Origin: an uncultured Prevotella sp.
GTDB taxonomy: Bacteria; Bacteroidota; Bacteroidia; Bacteroidales; Bacteroidaceae
Reading direction: 5' to 3'
DNA length: 5,819 bases
Assembly (NCBI GenBank): GCA_945863825.1
Contig: CAMBBY010000109.1
Location: 1-5,819 of the forward strand
Part shown: positions 1 to 5,819 of the stretch, piece by piece
Position numbering within the stretch: position 1 is the stretch's first letter
Layout of the letters: each line of letters begins with the position of its first letter
Position numbers and translations under genes: made by a program
Notes under the pieces: generated by a model
The model's database searches: none
What the model saw: the letters and a program-made list of their open reading frames with translations, nothing else
What the model was told of the DNA's origin: nothing

Positions 1-2
1 AG

Positions 3-2051
3 CGTGGCATATGGAAGACATTTACGCTGAAGACTGGACAGACTGTCCAGGTTCAGCTATGTGGCGACGAGTTCCTCCACTTCTGGGAGGACAAGGATGG
101 CAACCGCTATTCTTACGACACATCCGATGGGCTGAAGCCTGCCAACATGGCTCAGCTACGGACTCGCGCCCAAGTGATGCGCCAGCAGGCTTGCCCTGAC
201 AACATCATTAGGAAGAACCTCCTTGCTGGTGCCAATGGAAGCACAAGCCTCACAAGAGGCGTTTCTTACACCGGCAAGAAGAAGTGTCTCATCCTGCTGG
301 CTCAGTTCTCCGACAAGAAGTTCACCATGAACGACCCTAAGGCATTCTACAACCGTGTAGCCAACGAGCCAGGGTTCAACGAGGGTAATTTCAAGGGTAG
401 CGTGGCCGACTACTTCAAGGCACAGAGCAACGGCAAGTTTGAGATGAATTTCGACGTAATGGGTCCTTATACTCTAGGCGAACAAGCCTATTATGGCAAG
501 AACGAAGGAGGCCAGCAGGACGTGAACGTACAGGCGATGATCTCTGGATGTCTGGGCAAGGCTGCCGCAGAAGGCATCGACTTCTCTCCATACGACTGGG
601 ATGGAGACGGAGAGATGGAGATGGTATTCGTGGTCTATGCCGGACGTGGCGAGGCTACTGGCGGAGGTGACAACACCATCTGGCCACACAAGGGAAGAAT
701 GACTAACTCTGTGAAGTGCGGCAACAAGACGCTGATAAACTATGCATGTTCCAACGAGCTATCTACATCCAACGAGGTGGACGGTATCGGTACTATCTGC
801 CATGAGTTCTCCCATTGCTTCGGCTATCCTGATGCATACGATGTAAACTACACTGGCCTGTATGGTATGGGAACCTGGGATTTGATGTGCCAGGGCAACT
901 ACAATGGCAACGGCTTTACTCCTGCCGGATATACTGCTTACGAGAAGTATGCCGCAGGCTGGATTACCCCTATCGAGCTGAAGGAGAATACTTCAGTATC
1001 AGGAATCAAGCCTCTGGCCGATGACGGTGATGCTTACATCTTCAAAAATCCTAACAATTCTGACGAATATTACTTGATAGAGAACAGACAGCAGAAAGGT
1101 TGGGACGCAGGACTTGCAGGATCGGGCATCATCATCAACCACATCGACTACAACCTGAAGGCATGGAATTACAATATTCCAAACTCCATGATGGCTGGTA
1201 TCAACGACCATGAGCGTATCACCCTCATCCCTGCCGACAACATAAAGAGCAACAAGAATGAAGAGAACGACCCTTGGCCTTACGGCAACAAGAATCGTCT
1301 GGCTAACAACACCACCCCTGCCTGCGACACGTACAATCTGAACACCGACGGCACCAAGTTGATGAACATCATCCTCTCTGATATGGCTATCGCTGCCGAC
1401 GGCACTGCCTCGTTCAGTTTCCAGAACTTGAACAAGAACAACGTGGAGCAGAATTATATCTTCCAGGAAACATTTGACAAGTGTCTGGGTACAGGTGGTA
1501 ACGACGGCAAGGGCTTCTATACAAGCGGCAATGCCAACCTCTTTGCCAGCGGTCCATTCTCACCTGACAAGAACGGCTGGACATCTAATGTACAGACCTA
1601 TAAGGGAGGCTCCCAGTGTGCTCGTGTAGGCAAGCGAGATGCCACCAACATCACCTTCACCTCTCCTGAGATCAAGATTAATGGCGATGTAACACTTACA
1701 TTCAAGGCTGCTCCTTACTCCCTGTCGAGCAAGACAATGACCATAACTGTCAACAACGGAACTGTAGAGACGGCAACTTTCAAGCTGGAGCCAGACAAAT
1801 GGAACGAGTGTTCTACAAAGATTACAGCCAACGGAAGAGTAAAGATTACCTTTGCATCAGACGCATTCTTCATCGATGAGGTCTGCGTGGCAGAAGGCTC
1901 TACATCGGACATCAGCAACATCGCACTTTCCGACAAGCAAGTAAAGGCTTACTACAATGTCCTTGGCGAAAAGAGTAATGTTCCTTTCGAAGGTCTCAAC
2001 ATCGTGACCTTTACAGATGGAACTGCAAAGAAGGTTTACGTTAAGAAGTAA
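3..2051 (+). CDS. M6-family (immune inhibitor A-like) secreted zinc metalloprotease, 5' partial
   Basis: This is a secreted endopeptidase predicted to cut proteins outside the cell. Residues are numbered from the codon at base 3; 682 are visible. Residues 1-48 (RGIWKTF…QLCGDEF…YWxD-like prodomain text) lie upstream of the first ATG at 147 in the same frame with no stop, so the true start and signal peptide are off the left edge. The catalytic motif HEFSHCFGYPD begins at H267: H267 and H271 are zinc ligands, E268 is the general base, and D277 fits the HExxHxxGxxD pattern of M6. M295 in WDLMCQG is a likely Met-turn. An acidic DWDGDGE loop at 198-204 looks calcium-binding. About 485-631 reads as a beta-sandwich accessory domain, starting FQETF and ending FFIDEVCV. 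The last 32 residues (651-682) resemble a short T9SS sorting tail. The family call rests on the active site and the conserved prodomain; the substrate is unknown. Confidence 0.9.
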   Translation, partial: RGIWKTFTLKTGQTVQVQLCGDEFLHFWEDKDGNRYSYDTSDGLKPANMAQLRTRAQVMRQQACPDNIIRKNLLAGANGSTSLTRGVSYTGKKKCLILLAQFSDKKFTMNDPKAFYNRVANEPGFNEGNFKGSVADYFKAQSNGKFEMNFDVMGPYTLGEQAYYGKNEGGQQDVNVQAMISGCLGKAAAEGIDFSPYDWDGDGEMEMVFVVYAGRGEATGGGDNTIWPHKGRMTNSVKCGNKTLINYACSNELSTSNEVDGIGTICHEFSHCFGYPDAYDVNYTGLYGMGTWDLMCQGNYNGNGFTPAGYTAYEKYAAGWITPIELKENTSVSGIKPLADDGDAYIFKNPNNSDEYYLIENRQQKGWDAGLAGSGIIINHIDYNLKAWNYNIPNSMMAGINDHERITLIPADNIKSNKNEENDPWPYGNKNRLANNTTPACDTYNLNTDGTKLMNIILSDMAIAADGTASFSFQNLNKNNVEQNYIFQETFDKCLGTGGNDGKGFYTSGNANLFASGPFSPDKNGWTSNVQTYKGGSQCARVGKRDATNITFTSPEIKINGDVTLTFKAAPYSLSSKTMTITVNNGTVETATFKLEPDKWNECSTKITANGRVKITFASDAFFIDEVCVAEGSTSDISNIALSDKQVKAYYNVLGEKSNVPFEGLNIVTFTDGTAKKVYVKK

Positions 2052-2059
2052 GTTTAGTG

Positions 2060-2080
2060 GGTGCGGTGTATCACCGCACC
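2060..2080 (+). other. Perfect 9-bp hairpin in the spacer between protease and Omp28-like gene
   Basis: GGTGCGGTG (2060-2068) and CACCGCACC (2072-2080) are exact reverse complements around a 3-base TAT loop, starting 9 bases after the protease stop codon. No T-run follows (the next bases are ACATCAAGAA), so it is not a classic intrinsic terminator. It could act as a 3'-end stabiliser, a weak attenuator that lowers expression of the second gene, or a processing site in a shared transcript. The structure is seen directly; its role is inferred. Confidence 0.6.
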
Positions 2081-2093
2081 ACATCAAGAATAA

Positions 2094-2113
2094 CAATTTA
2101 AGACAAAAAAAAT
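2094..2113 (+). promoter_or_regulatory. A-rich translation leader of the Omp28-like gene
   Basis: The bases just before the ATG at 2114 are A-rich, with an eight-A run at 2105-2112, and contain no GGAGG-like element. This is typical of Bacteroidota, where initiation often depends on an unstructured A-rich leader instead of Shine-Dalgarno pairing. With the immediate signal peptide, it supports 2114 as the start. I see no convincing Bacteroidota TTTG / TAnnTTTG promoter in the 62-base spacer, which favours co-transcription with the protease. Confidence 0.5.
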
Positions 2114-4204
2114 ATGAGAAATATTTACTTGATGACAGCAGCCCTTGCCATGATGGCAATGACTGCCAATGCCCAGAGCATGAAGCACATCAACATGAAT
2201 GCTTCCTCCCAGACATGGGCTGAGACCTCCACTCCACAAAAGGTTGAGAATTCAACCAGGAAAGTAGCTACAAGAGCAGGTTCTGACATCGCCGACAACC
2301 AGCGATACATCAACTACAGCTATGACGAGAGTTATGTATGGCCAGCTACATTCCCGGCAGATACACAAGGTGCCATATCATTGGGTACACTTTTTTATAG
2401 TGACGCATTCAAGAAATTCGAGGGCTGCAAGATTGTAGGTGCCCGCTTCTATGTCAACATTCCTATCGGCGCCAGCAAGGTGGGTGTCTGCCACGTGAAG
2501 ATAGAGAACAATACTCCTTATGTTGGCGACATCCTGGCATCAAAGGATGTGCCTTCAACCGTAGCACACTGGAATTACGTTTGGTTTGATGAGCCATATA
2601 AGATTGATACAAAGAACTTCGACGGCTTGTTGCCATACTACGATTTCACACCAAGCAATATGAGCGCAGATGCAGGCTACCCTATTGCCTCATCAGGTAC
2701 CTATGCAGGAACTTGCGGCGCTCTGGCTTATGGTGACGTAGATGGTAAGCACGACCCAAACAGTTGGGCATGGCAGCCTATCTACCTTGGAACAGATGGT
2801 TCTAATCTCATGATTCAGCTCATCATCGAGAAGGAAGACGGCAACTTCATCATCCACGACTTGGTAATGGACAAGATAGCCATGTCACCATTTGTGAAAA
2901 ACGACACAAAGACAGGCGTAGCCTTCACTTGCCACAATGACGGACGTGACAACATCACAAACGTAAAATTCGGCATTGAGGTGGATGGCGAGAAAATAGG
3001 TACTTTCACATACAACAAAGATAATGTCGGTGACAATTTCAGAGAGATCACCAATGCCGACTATTCCAATATTCCAGTAAGACTTCCTATCGACAAGGAT
3101 TGGACTATTGGCGAACATGAGGTAACTGTATATCCTATGCTGGTAGAAGGAAAAGAACCAGCGGGCGACTTGACCAATGACAAGCTGACCACCAAGTTCA
3201 AGGTATATAAGGACAACTTCGACCGCACCAAGAACCTGGTAGAGTTCTACGCATGCCAGATGTCAAAATACACCTTCTTTGCAGACGCGGTACTCACCAA
3301 GACAGCCGAGGCTCGTGAAGACGACGACCTTGCCATCGTTTCTATCCACGGAGAAAGCCAGCAGCAAAACGAAGATGGAACTGTAGAAAAACTATCAGAT
3401 GTATTCACTGTACCAGAGGCTAACAAGTTGGCTTACTATTCTACTCCATCTGATGGTTCCGGTGCGTTCAACAGATACTTCTACGATAATGATGTCATCA
3501 ATTACGAGAAGGCTTTGACAGTGAACATGGCTGCTCAGGATGCAAGCGACCAGGATAATGTTGTTAGCATGCTCAATACAATCATCAACGAGTCTGCTAC
3601 CTATTATCCATCATTCTCTACCGTTGGTATCGACTCTAAGCTTGATGACGCAACAGGCAAGTTGACCATCAAGGTAATGGGTAAACTCATCAACGGCTAC
3701 CAGAAGTTGATTGGTGATGATGCACGCCTCACCGTTTATCTCACAGAGGATAAGGTAATCGGCAAGCAGAGCACCGGTGGTTCTATTGCAAAGCCTACCT
3801 TCACTCATAACCATGTATTGCGCAAAATCGTGACTGGTACACTCGGTGATGCTCTCCAGACCAACGGCAACAGTTACGAGAACGACTATGAGGTAGAGCT
3901 TGATGATGCTTGGAAGAGCCAGAACATGCATATCATTGCGTTCGTAAGCCGTCCAATGACAGAGAAGGAGGTAGATGGCAAGACCGCTCTTGCTTCTGCC
4001 ATGAACGATCTCTGGGTAGATAACACCAACATGGTAGTAGTTGGCGAGAGTGACCTTACCGGCATTTCTAACGTTATCAACTGGAACGAGGTGAAAGAGG
4101 TAGGTCGTTACACCATCGATGGTCAGAAGTTGAATGCTCCAACAAAGGGTATCAACCTCGTGAAGCTTTCAAATGGCAAGACCATCAAGGTTATTGTGAA
4201 GTAA
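2114..4204 (+). CDS. Secreted Omp28-related protein with degenerate thioredoxin-like site and T9SS-type tail
   Basis: This 696-residue exported protein has an unknown molecular role. Residues 1-20 form a signal peptide (MRNIYLMTAALAMMAMTANA, likely cut before Q21), which fixes the start. Residues 45-235 look like a beta-rich domain with no family I can name; about 235-370 resembles an Ig-like or CARDB-like segment (…VDGEKIGTFTY…GEHEVTVYP…). From 374 the order matches Omp28-related outer-membrane proteins: LVEFYACQMSKYTFF (375-389), then IVSIHG (408-413), GAFNRYF, THNHVLR (564-570), and IIAFVSRP (607-614). Omp28-like proteins usually have a CxxC at the first site; here only C381 is present and the second position is serine (S384), so redox activity is unlikely. 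The last 31 residues (666-696) align without gaps to the tail of the upstream protease. The gene starts 62 bases after that gene on the same strand, suggesting an operon. The Omp28 call rests on motif order from memory, so treat it as probable. Confidence 0.72.
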   Translation: MRNIYLMTAALAMMAMTANAQSMKHINMNASSQTWAETSTPQKVENSTRKVATRAGSDIADNQRYINYSYDESYVWPATFPADTQGAISLGTLFYSDAFKKFEGCKIVGARFYVNIPIGASKVGVCHVKIENNTPYVGDILASKDVPSTVAHWNYVWFDEPYKIDTKNFDGLLPYYDFTPSNMSADAGYPIASSGTYAGTCGALAYGDVDGKHDPNSWAWQPIYLGTDGSNLMIQLIIEKEDGNFIIHDLVMDKIAMSPFVKNDTKTGVAFTCHNDGRDNITNVKFGIEVDGEKIGTFTYNKDNVGDNFREITNADYSNIPVRLPIDKDWTIGEHEVTVYPMLVEGKEPAGDLTNDKLTTKFKVYKDNFDRTKNLVEFYACQMSKYTFFADAVLTKTAEAREDDDLAIVSIHGESQQQNEDGTVEKLSDVFTVPEANKLAYYSTPSDGSGAFNRYFYDNDVINYEKALTVNMAAQDASDQDNVVSMLNTIINESATYYPSFSTVGIDSKLDDATGKLTIKVMGKLINGYQKLIGDDARLTVYLTEDKVIGKQSTGGSIAKPTFTHNHVLRKIVTGTLGDALQTNGNSYENDYEVELDDAWKSQNMHIIAFVSRPMTEKEVDGKTALASAMNDLWVDNTNMVVVGESDLTGISNVINWNEVKEVGRYTIDGQKLNAPTKGINLVKLSNGKTIKVIVK

Positions 4205-4234
4205 TATGAAATTGTATGAAGTCATAAAATGATA

Positions 4235-4273
4235 AAGCTCCCTTGGCATTTCTTAGTCAAGGGAGCTTATTTT
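4235..4273 (+). terminator. Intrinsic terminator after the Omp28-like gene, possibly bidirectional
   Basis: AAGCTCCCTTG (4235-4245) pairs perfectly with CAAGGGAGCTT (4258-4268); a G·T pair and a C-G pair can extend the stem inward. The right arm is followed by ATTTTATATA, so it fits a rho-independent terminator about 30 bases after the stop at 4202-4204. On the other strand the stem is followed by a T-rich stretch (TTTATCATTTTATG), so it may also stop transcripts of the convergent ATPase gene, although that gene ends about 190 bases away. Confidence 0.88.
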
Positions 4274-4310
4274 ATATAGATGCCATTCTACTTCACACTA
4301 CACATTTGAA

Positions 4311-4420
4311 ATGAAGCGTACTTCATCGTCAAATGAAGCCTGTTTCAATGGCAGATGAAGCCTATTGCAATGACCAACGAAGCCTGCTTCGATAGTAAAC
4401 TAAGCATTTTTGCTATATAC
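4311..4420. repeat. Five degenerate 22-bp tandem units, each centred on a small dyad
   Basis: Units start at 4311, 4333, 4355, 4377 and 4399 with an exact 22-base period and no insertions. Units 1-4 share the core (A)YGAAGC; unit 5 is decayed (ACTAAGC). Each unit has a dyad centred between its 8th and 9th bases: unit 1 is ATGAAG-CGTA-CTTCAT, unit 4 is CGAAGC-CT-GCTTCG, unit 2 is TGAAGC-CT-GTTTCA with one mismatch, and unit 3 has two or three. There are no unique spacers, so it is not a CRISPR array. It lies between convergent genes, outside any reading frame I accept. It could be a series of protein-binding sites on one DNA face (22 bp is about two helical turns), a set of small RNA hairpins, or a family of interspersed repeats. 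Confidence 0.75.
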
Positions 4421-4460
4421 ACGTTCTTTATATTACTTTTAACCTACTTTACCATATTCC

Positions 4461-5775
4461 CTACTGCACATATCCTATCAGCTGCTCAGTTCTATCCGCC
4501 AGGAAAAGAGGGATATTGACAAAAGTATCATCCTTCTTGAGATTAAGCATGGAATATCTGATGCGCAGACGGGGAGAATACTTCCTGTTATACTCTATCA
4601 AACTGCGCCCTGTAACACTTGTTCCCGATTTCACCTCCATAGGAATCACATCCAAACCACGCTGAACGATGAATTCTACTTCCGCCGTATTTCCTGATGC
4701 CCAATAATGAGAACATTTGATGCCATTAGTCACCAGACTCTGAAGAATATAGTTCTCAGCCAAAGCACCCTTGTATTCCTTAAAAATTGGATTATCACTC
4801 AAGTATGCCTCAGGACTCAACTCTGCAAGAACTCGCAACAAGCCCACATCAAGACTGTAAATCTTGAAGATGCTTAAATCTTCATAAGATTTCAATGGTA
4901 CCTGCGGAGTAGAACACAAACTTACCTTGTATATCAATCCTGCATTCTGAAGCCAGGTAAGAGCATCCTCATATTCACGGGCTCTCGCACCAGGACGGAC
5001 CAGCTGATAAACAAATTTTCTGTTCTCCTTAGCCAACTGTGACGGTAATGACCGCCAAACATGCGAAATTCTATTGGCAAGCAAAGGCGTGGCATGCTTC
5101 ACAAAGTCCAAGGAGTAATCCTGCAGTATATTACGAAGCGTAGTTTCCACACCTTCCAAATCTTTCTCTATCATCTTCATAGCCACTGCCGGCATTCCAC
5201 CAGAAATGCGATAGGCGGTAAAAGCTTGCGAGAGACGGTCGAAAAACACATCAGGAAGCGGTTCCAGACTATCTATCGACATATAATATTGATAAAGTCC
5301 GGCATCACGCTGTTCCAGAAATTCAGAAAAAGTAACGGGATACATGTTCATGTGATCCACCTTTCCCACAGGAAACGAAAATCCCTGATGCCCAAAAGCC
5401 AACCCCAGGAGCGAACCGGCACAAGCCACAGCATACTCGGGGGTCTTTTCGCAGAAATATTTCATGGCACTAATGGCTTCCGGACAATCCTGTATCTCAT
5501 CAAGGATAAGCAAAGTCTTATGAGGTAAGATAGGCTCGGATGTAAGATACGACAGCTGCTCGATGATTTGCTGCGGGTTCTTGGTCTTGCGAAAGATGTC
5601 ACAAACACCCTCTTCTTCATCAAGACTGAAATAAGCACAATGTTCAAAGCTGTCTGCTCCAAATTTCTTCAGCACCGATGTCTTGCCTACTTGGCGAGCT
5701 CCCAGCATCATCAATGGCTTGCGGTCTCTGCGCTCTTTCCATTGCTCCAATTCGTGAATAATCGTTCTATTAAAC
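4461..5775 (-). CDS. AAA_14/DUF4143-type ATPase, N-terminus truncated by contig end
   Basis: This is a predicted cytoplasmic P-loop ATPase of the widespread ATP-binding/DUF4143 group, whose biological role is not settled. The genuine frame starts at FNRTIIHELEQW (first whole codon 5774-5772) and runs 437 residues to the TAG at 4463-4461; probably only a few residues are missing. Numbering from F as 1: Walker A GARQVGKT at 25-32; Walker B LLILDEIQD at 88-96; a sensor-1-like ACAGSLLG at 117-124; a winged-helix-like stretch about 235-285; and a C-terminal nuclease-like fold with E340 (GALAENY), AEVEF at 364-368 and MEVK at 379-382. The last three match a PD-(D/E)XK arrangement with E in place of the usual D. 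The frame appears to continue ten residues further (MGSEMCIRDR), but those codons come from sequencing adapter. The gene is convergent with the two secreted-protein genes. Confidence 0.88.
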
Positions 5776-5819
5776 CTGTCTCTTATACACATCTCCGAGC
5801 CCACGAGACTAAGGCGAAT
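5776..5819. other. Nextera/Tn5 sequencing adapter with i7 index, non-genomic
   Basis: CTGTCTCTTATACACATCT (5776-5794) is the Tn5 mosaic end used in Nextera libraries. CCGAGCCCACGAGAC (5795-5809) is the rest of the read-2 adapter. TAAGGCGA (5810-5817) is the i7 index N701, and AT begins the flow-cell sequence. This is library read-through left on the contig end, not a mobile element in the organism. It should be trimmed. Confidence 0.97.

Noticed and set aside
11..199. Short plus-strand frame with an ATG at 11
   Set aside because: It overlaps the M6 protease frame, which is open from base 3 and has recognisable family sequence. The 62-residue product has no recognisable features.
1857..2159. 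100-codon minus-strand frame spanning the spacer between the two secreted-protein genes
   Set aside because: It lies opposite the protease tail, the hairpin and the signal peptide of the next gene. No supporting motif or leader is visible.
4205..4232. ATGAAAT/ATGAAGTCAT motifs just after the Omp28-like gene as further copies of the 22-bp array
   Set aside because: They share only a hexamer with the array, are out of its 22-base phase, and lack the second arm at the right spacing.
4311..4420. The repeats as a CRISPR array
   Set aside because: Units are contiguous 22-mers with no unique spacers, the repeats are degenerate, and there are no cas genes.
4421..4460. AT-rich stretch as a promoter
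   Set aside because: It faces the 3' end of the convergent ATPase gene, and I see no convincing TTTG / TAnnTTTG pair or downstream plus-strand gene.
5061..5528. 155-codon plus-strand frame opposite the ATPase gene
   Set aside because: It is antisense to a gene with clear Walker motifs. Its product is rich in H, R and K with no domain, typical of a shadow frame.
5776..5794. Tn5-like mosaic end as the edge of a real transposon
   Set aside because: It runs directly into the Illumina adapter and the N701 index, so it comes from library preparation.

Overview
The window looks like a metagenome or draft-genome contig from a gut or oral Bacteroidota, most likely Prevotella/Segatella. The clues are secreted proteins ending in short 'Y-x-x-x-G-x-K … G-x-N-x-V … K-V-x-V-K' tails like type IX secretion (T9SS) sorting domains, an A-rich leader without a Shine-Dalgarno sequence before the second gene, an Omp28-like protein, and an AAA ATPase of the DUF4143 type that is common in this group. 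The assignment is by protein style only.

Layout. (1) Positions 3-2051, plus strand: an M6-family (immune inhibitor A-like) zinc metalloprotease cut off by the left edge. The frame is open from base 3, and the 48 residues before the first internal ATG (147) read as ordinary M6 propeptide, so 147 is not the true start. (2) Positions 2052-2113: a short spacer with a perfect 9-bp hairpin and then an A-rich leader. (3) Positions 2114-4204, plus strand: a secreted protein with a clear signal peptide, a beta-rich N-terminal half, an Omp28-like C-terminal half with a degenerate thioredoxin-like site, and a C-terminal tail related to that of the protease. (4) Positions 4205-4460: the gap between convergent genes, holding a strong hairpin terminator (4235-4273) and an unusual array of about five 22-bp tandem units (4311-4420), each built around a small dyad. 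Positions 4421-4460 are AT-rich with nothing I can name. (5) Positions 4461-5775, minus strand: an ATPase with an AAA_14-like domain and a DUF4143/PD-(D/E)XK-like C-terminus, missing its first few residues. (6) Positions 5776-5819 are not genomic: this is Nextera transposase adapter followed by the i7 index TAAGGCGA (N701).

How it fits together. The first two genes are probably co-transcribed and co-exported: a protease and an Omp28-like partner with matching tails. The ATPase is convergent and appears unrelated. I see no clear new defence or mobile system. The observations most worth following are the 22-bp dyad array, the protease/Omp28-like pair with its lost cysteine, and the adapter read-through that makes a false N-terminus (MGSEMCIRDR) on the ATPase.
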